From positions 1 to 64,000 of the forward strand of contig NZ_JADHDV010000009.1 of NCBI RefSeq assembly GCF_016820515.1: a DNA stretch of 64,000 bases, given 5' to 3'. Below are positions 56,399-64,000 of the stretch, piece after piece. Every line of letters starts with the position of its first letter. The stretch's first letter is position 1. The notes under the pieces were generated by a model. That model was not told the origin of the DNA. It was given only the letters and a program-made list of their open reading frames with translations, and did no database searches. This DNA comes from Pseudoxanthomonas beigongshangi (lineage in GTDB: Bacteria > Pseudomonadota > Gammaproteobacteria > Xanthomonadales > Xanthomonadaceae). The position numbers and the translations under genes are program-made.

Positions 56399-57144
56399 GG
56401 CTTGCTCCCCGCCAGCCGCGCGACCCAGTCCTTGCCGGCCTCGCGGCGCAGGTTGTCGGCGCGGGCGCGCGCCAGCAGCGATCCGGCGAACCAGAACTTG
56501 GTCGCCGCCACCATCAGCCACAACGGCAGCATCATGCTCGGATCCATCCGCGAGCCGCCCATCAGGCTGATGGTCTGGCCCTGGTGCAGCGAGTTCCACC
56601 ACACCACCGAGTAGCGGATGATCGGCAGCAGCGCCACGCCCACGATCGACAGCAGGCCGGCGGCGCGCGCGGCGGCGCGGCGATCGTCGATGGCGTTGTA
56701 CAGGCCCATCACGCCCAGGTACAGGAACAGCAGGATCAGTTCCGTGGTCAGGCGCGGATCCCAGTCCCACCAGGTGCCCCACATCGGCTTGCCCCAGATC
56801 GAACCGGTGGCCAGGGTGATGACGGTGAAGGCGGCGCCGATCGGCGCGCAGGCCATGGCGAGGATTTCGCACAGCTTGATCCGCCAGATCAGCGCGATGG
56901 CCGCATAGAACGCCATCAGTCCGAACACGAACAGGCTCATCCACGCCGACGGCACATGGATGTAGAGGATGCGGAAGCTGTCGCTCTGCTGGTAGTCGGC
57001 GGGCACCACGAACAGCGCCTGCCACAGGCCGAAGCCGAACAGCACGAGCGCCGCCAGGTAGCACCAGGGCGTCCAGCGGGCGGCGAAGCGATCGAAATAG
57101 GGCGGCGAACCGAGTTGGTGGAACCAGCGGACGAGGGGATTCAT
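56395..57144 (-). CDS. ccmC: heme exporter/handling protein CcmC
   Basis: CcmC hands heme to CcmE. The 249-residue protein has six membrane segments and the WWD domain [20 protein letters not shown] near residue 125, with flanking histidine [11 protein letters not shown] near residue 62. In ordinary ccm operons ccmB comes immediately before; here azurin and other redox genes stand between, and 140 bases with a possible FNR-like site lie upstream. Confidence 0.94.
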   Translation of the reverse strand: MNPLVRWFHQLGSPPYFDRFAARWTPWCYLAALVLFGFGLWQALFVVPADYQQSDSFRILYIHVPSAWMSLFVFGLMAFYAAIALIWRIKLCEILAMACAPIGAAFTVITLATGSIWGKPMWGTWWDWDPRLTTELILLFLYLGVMGLYNAIDDRRAAARAAGLLSIVGVALLPIIRYSVVWWNSLHQGQTISLMGGSRMDPSMMLPLWLMVAATKFWFAGSLLARARADNLRREAGKDWVARLAGSKP

Positions 57145-57274
57145 GGACGGTGTTTCATCGCTCGCGGTCGATGGAGCGCGCCACCCTGGCCCGCTCCGCA
57201 GCTCTGTTCTGTGAAATCACCCCATTTTCCCAGACTTGGGGCCGCCGCGCCAACCGCGCGGGGCCCCGCTGGTC

Positions 57275-57288
57275 TTGACCCCGGTCAA
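57275..57288. promoter_or_regulatory. FNR/Anr-like palindrome upstream of ccmC
   Basis: TTGACCCCGGTCAA is a perfect 5+4+5 dyad of the TTGAY-N4-RTCAA class bound by FNR-type oxygen regulators. It lies 130 bases before ccmC (minus strand) and overlaps the azurin stop. A palindrome this short can also occur by chance. Confidence 0.35.
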
Positions 57289-57743
57289 GGCTTGAGGGTC
57301 AAGGTGCCCTTCATCAGCGCCGAATGGCCGGGGAAGCTGCAGAAGAACGAGAACGGGCCGGTTCCGGCGAGCTTGGCGACCGGAATCTGAACCGAGGTGG
57401 TTTCGCCGCCGCCGACCACCTTGCTGTGGGCGATGACGCGGGTGTCGCCGGCCTTGATGTAGTCGGCGGCCAGCCCGGCCTTGATGCCGTCGGTGTCGAT
57501 GCCGGCGATGTCGGCGGTCTTGGCGACCACCACGTTGTGGCCCATGACGTTCTTGGCCAGCTTGCCGGTGTGCTTCAGGTTGATGGTGAAGGTGGTGCAG
57601 CTCTTGCTGACGTCGATGTTGGACAGGTTGTACTTCATCGCGTCGTTGCCCTCCAGGTTGACCGAGCAGGTGGCGGCGCGGGCGGCCAGCGGCGAGGCGG
57701 CCAGGGCGAGCAGGGCGAGGCAGGAGGCAAAGCGGTGGTTCAT
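57285..57743 (-). CDS. azu: azurin (type 1 copper protein)
   Basis: Azurin is a small periplasmic one-electron carrier. After a Sec signal cut at ARA-ATCSV, the 129-residue mature protein keeps the copper ligands His46, Cys112, His117 and Met121 and the disulfide Cys3-Cys26 in standard azurin numbering (precursor His69, Cys135, His140, Met144, Cys26, Cys49). It is the last gene of a redox module after a diheme cytochrome and an outer-membrane barrel, so a carrier between that conduit and the inner membrane is likely. No nitrite reductase is nearby. Confidence 0.96.
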   Translation of the reverse strand: MNHRFASCLALLALAASPLAARAATCSVNLEGNDAMKYNLSNIDVSKSCTTFTINLKHTGKLAKNVMGHNVVVAKTADIAGIDTDGIKAGLAADYIKAGDTRVIAHSKVVGGGETTSVQIPVAKLAGTGPFSFFCSFPGHSALMKGTLTLKP

Positions 57744-57779
57744 GGAAATTCTCCGGGACGTGGGGTTGGGACGGGTGGT

Positions 57780-58604
57780 TCAGGGACCCTGCGCGGCCAG
57801 CCAGGCCGACAGGGCGGAGATGGTGTCGTCGTCCAGTCGCTGGCCGACGCCGCCCATCACGAAATCGTTGGTCGAATGATGGAGCTGGGCCGTGCGGAAG
57901 GCATTCAGGCGCACCTGCAGGTAGATCGCGTTCTGTCCACGCAGCGAAGGATACGCCGACCACGGCGCATGGCCATCGCGATCGTCGCGCGCGGCCAGCG
58001 GATGGCCGCCGGCGTCCGCGCCGTGGCAGCCCTGGCAGGGTGGCAGTCCTTTGCCGGGGTCGCCTTCCATGAACAACTGCCGACCCCGTTCCAGCAGGGC
58101 CGTATCCGGTGCCGGCGCTTCTTCCTGCGCGGGCGCGCGGCCGGCGGGCAGGCTGGCGTAGTAGAGGGCGAGATCGCGCATGTCCTGCTCGTTCAGGCTC
58201 GCGGCCAGTGGCGTCATCGCCGATTCCGCCATCGCGCCGCTCTGGTATTCGACCAGTTCCCAGTACAGGTACTCGGCGCGTTGGCCGGCCAGGTTGGGAA
58301 AGTTCGGCGCAATCGAGATGCCGGCGGCGCCGTGGCAGGCCGCGCACAGTTCGGATTTGGCCTTGCCGGCCGCCGGGTCGCCGCGCAGGCGGGTGATCCG
58401 GCGCAGATCACGGTAAGCGGGCGGCTTGGCGGCGGGCACCACGGTCGCGGCGGGTTCGGCTGGCGCGGTGTCGGCCGGCGTGTTTTCCGGGGACGTCTTC
58501 GCGGCGGGATCCTGGGCGACCGATTCGCCCGTGCCCGCCAGCATCGCCACGCCGAGCGCTAACGCGACGGCGGTGAACAGGCCGGTGCCGGTGGACGGCT
58601 TCAT
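57780..58604 (-). CDS. diheme cytochrome c (c4-like)
   Basis: The 274-residue product has a signal-like hydrophobic N-terminus, an Ala/Pro-rich spacer (residues 32-62), and two cytochrome domains with heme motifs CAACH (Cys87-His91) and CQGCH (Cys190-His194). Methionine ligands probably lie in SAMTPLA and FVMGGVG. This is the cytochrome c4 layout. It is coupled to the upstream barrel gene by ATGA. A periplasmic shuttle between the decaheme conduit and respiratory complexes is inferred. Confidence 0.9.
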   Translation of the reverse strand: MKPSTGTGLFTAVALALGVAMLAGTGESVAQDPAAKTSPENTPADTAPAEPAATVVPAAKPPAYRDLRRITRLRGDPAAGKAKSELCAACHGAAGISIAPNFPNLAGQRAEYLYWELVEYQSGAMAESAMTPLAASLNEQDMRDLALYYASLPAGRAPAQEEAPAPDTALLERGRQLFMEGDPGKGLPPCQGCHGADAGGHPLAARDDRDGHAPWSAYPSLRGQNAIYLQVRLNAFRTAQLHHSTNDFVMGGVGQRLDDDTISALSAWLAAQGP

Positions 58605-61135
58605 AGCGACACCTCCAGGCTCATGCCGATCAGGTTGACCCGGTAGTCGCCGGGACCGCCGTCGGTGTACACGCGATGATCGAATACCCGAGCCTCGTCG
58701 AAACCCAGGTAGTGCCAGTCCGACAGGCGACCGCGTTCGTAGGTGTCGAACACCCGCATCCGCGTGCGCGCGCCGAGCGGGAAACTCAGCCCCACCGACA
58801 GCGAATTGACCCAGTAGATCATCGGCGGATAGCGGCCATCGGCCGAGGCCGCCAGCGCGGGATTGGCCAGCGCGCCGGGCGAGGCGAAGCGGTAGCGGGT
58901 GGTGCCGCGCGAATCGGTCCAGTTCCACGCCACGTCCAGTTGGGCGCGGCCGATGGCCTGGTTGAGGTTGATGCCGGCGTAACGGTTGCGCTGGCGATCG
59001 TCGAGCCACCAGCGGTTGGCCTGCGGATAGGTCGGGCCGCCCAGCGTCGGATCCGGCGTCAGTGCCGCGTCGTTGACGTTGGCGATGCCCAGATCCGAGC
59101 GGTCGTAACCCAGCCAGGCGCTGGCGACGGTGGTCGTGGCGGGCTGCCATTCCCATTGCAGGCTGGCGCCGCGGGTGTCGTAGTCCTGCCGGCCCAACTC
59201 GGCGTCGTAGTCGTTGCGTTCGCCGCGCAGCGATGCGTACAGGGTCATCTCGCGCGGCAGGATGAAGGTGGCCATCAGATCCAGCTTGTGCTGGCTGCGG
59301 CTGGCGAGGTCGTACTTGCGCAGCGCCGACACCGTGTGCGCGGGCACGCCACCGGCGGGCTCGACGAAGCCGGGCAGGTCGGTGGAGAAGGTGAATTCGT
59401 AGGGATCGTAGAAATAGCGGCTGCCGCTGCGATCCAGGTAAGTGTAGTTGGCGCGCAGGGTCAGCCATTCGCGGGCGCGGTTGTTCCAGGTCAGGCGCAG
59501 GCTGTCGTCACGGGTGGTCGCGACTTCGCGATGGGCGCGTTCAATGGCCGTGTGGGTGTAGGTCACGCCCAGCGTGTTGCGCTGGGTGGGGCGCCAGTCC
59601 AGGCCCATGGAAACCTCCCGGGTTTCCTTGTCCAGCGGCAGGTTGCGCACGCGGGTGATCACCGAGGGCGCGAGCAGCGGATCCCACACGCCCATTTCGC
59701 CGGGAACCACGCTGCCCTGCGAACCGTTCTCCGCCACATAGCCCCACTGGCCGGTCAGCGGGTTGTAGGCCTGGTACGTGCCGTCATAGTCCTCGCGATA
59801 GTACTTGGCCTGCCCGCGCACGGTCAGCGTGGTACGCGGCTGGAACACCGCGCGCACGTCCAGGCGCTGGGTGTCGATGCCGAGATCGGCGGTCTTGCGC
59901 GACAGCGCGTCCGGCGTGTTCCAGTCGGCGCAGTCGAACAGGAAGCCCGGTCCGATCGGCAGGCCGAACTGGCCCTGGCAATTCATCGGCGCCAGCAGGC
60001 GTTCGTTCTGGCGCATCGTGCCCAGCGAGGTGTTGAGGGTCAGTTCGCCGTTCCACGGCAGTTTGCGGGTGAACGCCGCACGTAATTGGTGATAGTCGTT
60101 GTCCGGTTCGTAGGCGAATTCGCCGCTGGTGCGCGGCGGCGGGGTCACGCCCGGCACCACCGAGTACAGACCGTATGGCACCTGGTAGTCGTAGCCGTTG
60201 AAGCGGTTGCGGAAGAACGAACCCGTATAGCTGACGTCCATCCGCCACAGGTTGCCGGTGAAACGCACGCCGCCGTTGACGTTCACCGTGCTGTCGTCGA
60301 TCGGGCGCGGGATCTCGTAGATGCCGCCGTTGGCAGGGAACGGGTAGTTGAAGAAGAACGGTCCGCCGAACGGACGCGCGCCTTCGCGCTGTTCGTGGCT
60401 GGCGTTGAAGTAGGCCGCCCAGCGTGGATTGAGGAAATAGTTGATGCCCAAGCCCTGCTTGTCGCGGACCACGCGCAGGAAGCGCTCCGGCTGCGCGCCC
60501 GCCACCGCGGCCACCTGCGCCGGAGTGCTGGCGGCCGGCGTCAGGCCACCGGCGAGGGTGAGGTGCTGGCTGCCAACGCCGTTCCAGATCGAACGCGCGT
60601 TGCCACTGGTCACGTTGGGCTGGGTGCGCACGAAGGCCTGTACGCGGAACTTGCCGGCGCGGCCGAACACCGCGCGATAGAACTGGTTGTGCTCGTTGAT
60701 GCGGCTGGCACGGAAATCCAGGTAGCTGCCGTCGCTGGCGCGTTGCAGGCGGAAGCGCGCATCCACCATCACGCCATCATCGAAATCGTTGAAGCGGCGC
60801 CACTGGGTCGCGCGTTCGTCGCCGGACACGTGCAGGTAACCCAAACCCACGCTGCCTTCGTAGGCCCATTCGCCGTGCGGTTTCAGCTCGGGCCACGCGG
60901 GCGCGCAGGGATACAGGAAACCGGTCGGCGTGCGCCGGGAACCGGCGTGCAGCCAGCTCATGCCGTCGGCATCGCAGCCGATGCCATGCATCCCGGTGGT
61001 GTCCAGCGCGTTGCCGAAATGCAGGTCGGTGCCCAGGCCGCTGTCCTGGGCCCGCGCGGTGGCGGCCAACGACAGCGCCATGGCCAGCGCGGCCACTTGC
61101 GGCAACCGGGGCGTGCGGAACGTCGAGACCATCAT
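58601..61135 (-). CDS. MtrB/PioB-family decaheme-associated outer-membrane barrel
   Basis: MtrB-type porins hold a decaheme cytochrome inside an outer-membrane barrel. The 844-residue product has a signal peptide (LAMALSLAATARAQ), many amphipathic beta strands and Tyr/Trp/Asn-rich repeats, and family-like text FRLQRASDGSYLDFRA and GVTYTHTAIERAHREV. The end is a beta strand (VNLIGMSLEVSL). The N-terminal Cys54 and Cys77 are not in the CxxC motif of Shewanella MtrB. It is larger than the 697-residue Shewanella form. Position directly behind a decaheme cytochrome supports the call. Confidence 0.88.
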   Translation of the reverse strand: MMVSTFRTPRLPQVAALAMALSLAATARAQDSGLGTDLHFGNALDTTGMHGIGCDADGMSWLHAGSRRTPTGFLYPCAPAWPELKPHGEWAYEGSVGLGYLHVSGDERATQWRRFNDFDDGVMVDARFRLQRASDGSYLDFRASRINEHNQFYRAVFGRAGKFRVQAFVRTQPNVTSGNARSIWNGVGSQHLTLAGGLTPAASTPAQVAAVAGAQPERFLRVVRDKQGLGINYFLNPRWAAYFNASHEQREGARPFGGPFFFNYPFPANGGIYEIPRPIDDSTVNVNGGVRFTGNLWRMDVSYTGSFFRNRFNGYDYQVPYGLYSVVPGVTPPPRTSGEFAYEPDNDYHQLRAAFTRKLPWNGELTLNTSLGTMRQNERLLAPMNCQGQFGLPIGPGFLFDCADWNTPDALSRKTADLGIDTQRLDVRAVFQPRTTLTVRGQAKYYREDYDGTYQAYNPLTGQWGYVAENGSQGSVVPGEMGVWDPLLAPSVITRVRNLPLDKETREVSMGLDWRPTQRNTLGVTYTHTAIERAHREVATTRDDSLRLTWNNRAREWLTLRANYTYLDRSGSRYFYDPYEFTFSTDLPGFVEPAGGVPAHTVSALRKYDLASRSQHKLDLMATFILPREMTLYASLRGERNDYDAELGRQDYDTRGASLQWEWQPATTTVASAWLGYDRSDLGIANVNDAALTPDPTLGGPTYPQANRWWLDDRQRNRYAGINLNQAIGRAQLDVAWNWTDSRGTTRYRFASPGALANPALAASADGRYPPMIYWVNSLSVGLSFPLGARTRMRVFDTYERGRLSDWHYLGFDEARVFDHRVYTDGGPGDYRVNLIGMSLEVSL

Positions 61136-61145
61136 GCTCCCTCCG

Positions 61146-62204
61146 CTACTTGTGGAGACGGGGACCGGACGGGTGGTTGGAACCGTGGATCTGCGCGTGG
61201 CAGGTCAGGCAGCCGCGTCCCATCAGGCGCTCGTCCGGCGCGGGACCGGTGCCCAGCGACGCGCTGGTCAGCAGATCGTTCGGGTGGCGCGTGTGCGAGT
61301 GGCACTGCTGGCACAGCATCGGCACCGGCGCCACCAGCAGCGCGTGCTGGTTGGAGCCGTGCGGGGTGTGGCAGTTCAGGCAGCTCTCGCGCACCGGCGC
61401 GTGTTCGAACAGGAACGGTCCGCGCTTTTCGGCGTGGCACTGGTAGCAGGTCTCGTTGACGGTGTCGGTCTTGAGCAGCGAGGCGTTGAGGGTGCCATGC
61501 GGATTGTGGCAATCGGCGCAGGTCATCTCGCCTTCCGGCAACGGCATGTGCGAGCGGCGGTTGAACTGCTGGCGGACGTCCTTGTGGCAGGTCGCGCAGG
61601 TCTCGCTGACCGACTGGCGCGCGGTCAGTCCTTCGGCGGACAGGCGCGCCATCGGATTGTGGCAATCGCTGCACGACAGATCGTTGCGCTGGTGCACCGA
61701 GCCCAGCCAACTGTCGCGCGGACCGCCGGCGTGGCAACCCAGGCAACTGCCGGTCTGCGCCGACACCGGCGTGCCGCCGTCGTGGGTGAAGGCGATGATG
61801 CTGCCTTTGGCGGAAGGATTCTGCGCATGCGCCGAACCCGGACCGTGGCAGGCCTCGCAGGTCGGGGTCGACGGATTGGCCTGCTGCGCGGCCTGCATGC
61901 CGAGCGCATGCACGCTGTGGGCGAAGTTGGCCTGTTCCTTGCCGTGGCAGGCGGTGCAGGTCGCCTCGCCGATCGGCTTGGCGGTCGGTTGCAACGGGTT
62001 GGCCGGTACGGTGGCGAAGGCGAAGCCCGGCGCGTCGGCGAAATCGTGGGCCTTGCCGTCCTGGCTGCCGAAATGGGTGGCGGGGAGCTTCGAGGGATCA
62101 AAACCGGCCGGGGCGCTCTGCGCCATCACCGGCGCCAGCCAGCTGGCCCCGAGCATGGCCGCCGCCGCCAGAACAAACATCAGAGCCAACAATGCGCGCC
62201 GCAT
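61146..62204 (-). CDS. decaheme c-type cytochrome, MtrA/DmsE family
   Basis: The 352-residue protein has a Sec signal (ALLALMFVLAAAAMLGASWL) and exactly ten CxxCH heme motifs, with first cysteines at residues 83, 116, 154, 178, 203, 229, 253, 275, 298 and 332. Number, spacing and size match MtrA, MtoA, DmsE and PioA, which move electrons across the outer membrane when lodged in an MtrB barrel. The start has GGGAGAAC just before it. The barrel gene follows 10 bases later. Its hemes require the Ccm proteins coded on both sides. Confidence 0.95.
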   Translation of the reverse strand: MRRALLALMFVLAAAAMLGASWLAPVMAQSAPAGFDPSKLPATHFGSQDGKAHDFADAPGFAFATVPANPLQPTAKPIGEATCTACHGKEQANFAHSVHALGMQAAQQANPSTPTCEACHGPGSAHAQNPSAKGSIIAFTHDGGTPVSAQTGSCLGCHAGGPRDSWLGSVHQRNDLSCSDCHNPMARLSAEGLTARQSVSETCATCHKDVRQQFNRRSHMPLPEGEMTCADCHNPHGTLNASLLKTDTVNETCYQCHAEKRGPFLFEHAPVRESCLNCHTPHGSNQHALLVAPVPMLCQQCHSHTRHPNDLLTSASLGTGPAPDERLMGRGCLTCHAQIHGSNHPSGPRLHK

Positions 62205-62254
62205 CCTGTTCTCCCTTGCGCCTGGCTGGCCAAGGCTGGCTAGCCGCAGGGCTT

Positions 62255-62268
62255 GTAACGTTCATTAC
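62255..62268. promoter_or_regulatory. imperfect dyad upstream of the decaheme gene
   Basis: GTAACGTTCATTAC, about 50 bases before the decaheme start, is a near-palindrome (GTAA/TTAC arms) and a candidate operator for the TetR protein encoded next door. A TTGAT-ATCC-ATCGC sequence on the minus strand (62289-62302) has one good FNR half-site. Neither is tested. Confidence 0.3.
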
Positions 62269-62381
62269 GATAAACGCTGAATGAATGCGCGATGGATATC
62301 AAGTTGCGGTGCAGCATTTGCCGGCGCGCGACCCGGTGGGCCGGCGGGACGCGAAGGGGATTTTCCGCCACGAATGCCGGA

Positions 62382-63059
62382 TCAGGCCCGTGGGCGGGGC
62401 AGGACGCCTTCCAGGAAGATCGACACCGCTTCGCGGGCTTCCACCTTGACCCGCGGCTTGTCGGCCACGCCGATGCGGCCGTTGACCGAACGCAGGATCA
62501 CGCCGCCGAACACCATCATGTAGAAGCGGTCCGCGACGATGGCGGGGTGCTCCAGAATGAGCCGTCCGCTCAGTTTCTCGCGCTCGAAGTACTGGGTGAG
62601 CAGGCGCTCGGCCGGCGTCACGCCATGTTCCATGAACCAGTCGCGCAACTCCGGAAAGCACAAGCCCTCGCCGACCACGATGCGGTGGGTGACGATGCGG
62701 CCCGGCGACAGGATTTCCTCGACCATGCGCTCGGCCGCCAGCGGCAGCGCCTGCTCGGGCGGCAGGTCGGAGCGGTACAGCATTTCCAGGCCCTCGCCGA
62801 AGGCGGCGATGCTGCGCTTCATGATCGCCAGCGCCAGCCCGTGCTTGTCGCCGAACGCGTTGTAGAGCGTGGACAGCGAGCCGCCCGAACGGGCGACCAC
62901 GTCGTTCAGGCGCGCATTGCGGTAGCCCTTTTCCAGGAACACTTCGGTGGCCGCCTCGATGAATCGCTCGATGCGCAGTTCGATCCGCCCGGACACATCG
63001 GTGCGCGGGCGCGAGGACTTGTCGGACGGATGGTGCGGCGGTTCGGGGAAATCCGTCAT
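62382..63059 (-). CDS. TetR/AcrR-family regulator in the ccm insert
   Basis: The 225-residue protein has an N-terminal HTH near residues 33-75 (FIEAATEVFLEKGYRNARLN, then VVARSGGSLSTLYNAFGDK) and a C-terminal ligand domain. It is a full-length relative of the regulator at 48774-49406. Its gene starts 13 bases after ccmB on the same strand and precedes the decaheme gene by 177 bases, so it may control the electron-transfer module while being expressed with ccmAB. Ligand unknown. Confidence 0.87.
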   Translation of the reverse strand: MTDFPEPPHHPSDKSSRPRTDVSGRIELRIERFIEAATEVFLEKGYRNARLNDVVARSGGSLSTLYNAFGDKHGLALAIMKRSIAAFGEGLEMLYRSDLPPEQALPLAAERMVEEILSPGRIVTHRIVVGEGLCFPELRDWFMEHGVTPAERLLTQYFEREKLSGRLILEHPAIVADRFYMMVFGGVILRSVNGRIGVADKPRVKVEAREAVSIFLEGVLPRPRA

Positions 63060-63072
63060 GGGCGGCGAGGAA

Positions 63073-63756
63073 TCAGTTGAGGGCGATGCGGATCGCGGCG
63101 GCGGCGGTCAGCGGTGCCAGCACCAGCGCCATCACCAGACCGGCGCCAAGCAGCAGCAGCGCGCCGCTGCCGTCCAGGCCCTGCGCGCTGGCGGCGACGC
63201 TGCCGGCGCCGAACACCAGGATCGGCACGTACAGCGGCAGCGCCAGCAGCGCGACCAGAATGCCCGAGCGTCGCATGCCGACCGTCAACGCGGCGACCAC
63301 GGCGCCGAGCAGGCTCAGCAACGGCGTGCCCAGCGCGAGCGAGGCGAGCAGGGCCGGCAGTTGCGGGCGCGGCAGGTGCAGCAGTTCGCCCAGCAGCGGG
63401 GTCACCAGGATCAGCGGCAGCGCGGTGGTCGCCCAGTGGGTCAGCACGCGCACCGCGACCAGCCAGGCCAGCGGCACCGGCGCGAGGATCCATTGTTCCA
63501 GCGAACCGTCCTCGGCATCACCCCGGAACAGCGTGTCCAGCGACAGCAGGCCGGCCAGCAGCACCGCCACCCAGATCACCGCCGAGGCGACCTTGCCCAG
63601 CGCTTCGGGTTCGCCGCCCAGGCCGAGCGCGAACACCACCACCACCAGCAGGGCGAACAGCGCCGGTTGCAGCGCGTCGCCGCGACGGCGCCACATCAGG
63701 CGCAGGTCGCGTACGACCAGCGCCGACGCGGAGGACCACAGGCCGGGCGTGCTCAT
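63073..63756 (-). CDS. ccmB: heme exporter protein CcmB
   Basis: CcmB is the membrane part of the CcmAB ABC transporter that powers release of heme-loaded CcmE. The 227-residue protein has six membrane segments and family text [20 protein letters not shown] near residue 12 and [19 protein letters not shown] near residue 80. Start at 63756 overlaps the ccmA stop (ATGA). It is cut off from ccmC by the electron-transfer module. Confidence 0.94.
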   Translation of the reverse strand: MSTPGLWSSASALVVRDLRLMWRRRGDALQPALFALLVVVVFALGLGGEPEALGKVASAVIWVAVLLAGLLSLDTLFRGDAEDGSLEQWILAPVPLAWLVAVRVLTHWATTALPLILVTPLLGELLHLPRPQLPALLASLALGTPLLSLLGAVVAALTVGMRRSGILVALLALPLYVPILVFGAGSVAASAQGLDGSGALLLLGAGLVMALVLAPLTAAAAIRIALN

Positions 63757-64000
63757 GCCGCACCTCCCAGCATCAGCATCCGGGTCTGCACCGGCGGCGC
63801 CGCGTAGGCGCCGTGCGTGGTGACCAGCGCGGCGCCACCGCTGCGCAGGTGGGCGGAGATCATCCGGTTGACCAGGTTGATGCCCTCCAGGTCTAGATTG
63901 GCGTAGGGCTCGTCGAGCAGCCACAGCGGCGCCGGTGACAGCCACAGCCGGGCCAGCGAAAGCCGCTTCTTCTGCCCGGCGGAGAGTTGCCGCGCCAGCG
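63753..64000 (-). CDS. ccmA: heme exporter ATP-binding protein CcmA, C-terminal part
   Basis: The last about 81 codons of an ABC ATPase run off the right edge. Visible are the ABC signature [15 protein letters not shown], Walker B LWLLDEP, the D-loop YANLD and the switch histidine in VTTHG. Position before ccmB and its 4-base overlap identify it as CcmA. The N-terminal Walker A part is outside the window. Confidence 0.95.
   Translation of the reverse strand, partial: LARQLSAGQKKRLSLARLWLSPAPLWLLDEPYANLDLEGINLVNRMISAHLRSGGAALVTTHGAYAAPPVQTRMLMLGGAA

Noticed and set aside
57285-58604. Azurin and cytochrome c as denitrification components.
   Set aside because: No nitrite, nitric oxide or nitrous oxide reductase gene is in view, and both genes are packed behind the decaheme and barrel genes.
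57780-59468. Minus-strand frame extending the cytochrome c upstream to 562 residues.
   Set aside because: The extra part overlaps the MtrB-like gene in another frame and is Arg/Pro-rich. The ATGA junction at 58601-58604 and the signal sequence fix the start.
58601-62204. DMSO reductase system (DmsE-F type) because the decaheme protein also resembles DmsE.
   Set aside because: No DmsA/B reductase subunits are present; azurin and c4 are not part of known DMSO systems. The name DmsE is kept only as a family label.

Overview
The window is about 64 kb of high-GC gammaproteobacterial chromosome. It is most likely from a member of the Xanthomonadaceae (Lysobacteraceae). The grounds are the order secG end, tRNA-Leu(GAG), nuoA-N, tRNA-fMet, rimP-nusA-infB-rbfA-truB-rpsO-pnp; a MetX-like acyltransferase of the type reassigned in this family; and the short GGGATTCGGGATT-type intergenic repeats. 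No species can be named from the sequence alone.

Layout. (1) 1-15.6 kb: end of a probable secG, tRNA-Leu, then a complete 14-gene nuo operon for NADH:quinone oxidoreductase (complex I), tightly packed and closed by a hairpin. (2) 15.6-25.1 kb: tRNA-fMet followed by a strong terminator, then the transcription/translation cluster rimP-nusA-infB-rbfA-truB-rpsO-pnp, closed by a UUCG-loop terminator. (3) 25.2-34 kb: a Tat-exported Rossmann-fold protein, a secreted DUF1501/DUF1800 pair, a GntP-type permease and a divergent TonB-dependent receptor. (4) 34-46 kb: a CrbS-like hybrid sensor kinase with a transporter-like sensor domain, a NUDIX hydrolase, a repeat region carrying DnaA-box sequences, a GNAT enzyme, a CrbR-like response regulator, D-3-hydroxybutyrate dehydrogenase, 3-hydroxybutyrate-oligomer hydrolase, PssA, and a class III polyhydroxyalkanoate synthase (phaE-phaC). 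(5) 45.7-51.6 kb: small envelope proteins, a histone-like basic protein, an FAD oxidoreductase, a TetR regulator, tRNA-Leu(CAA), a cysteine-dioxygenase-family protein and a MetX/SST-type acyltransferase. (6) 51.6-64 kb: a cytochrome c maturation locus on the minus strand, interrupted between ccmB and ccmC by a 6 kb module.

The most notable feature is that module (about 57.3-63.1 kb). It holds a TetR regulator, a ten-heme MtrA/DmsE-type periplasmic cytochrome, an MtrB/PioB-type outer-membrane barrel, a diheme cytochrome c and an azurin with all copper ligands, all on one strand inside the ccm genes. This looks like an outer-membrane electron conduit with its own periplasmic carriers, built into the operon that makes its hemes. 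No outer-surface MtrC/OmcA cytochrome and no terminal reductase are in view, so direction and substrate are open.

A second proposed system is a 3-hydroxybutyrate/PHB regulon. A 20-base promoter element, matching at 17 of 20 positions, lies in both divergent promoters: GntP permease/TonB receptor, and 3HB dehydrogenase/oligomer hydrolase. The sensor kinase and the response regulator are encoded between these two promoters. Together with phaEC, the region could take up, hydrolyse, oxidise and store 3-hydroxybutyrate.
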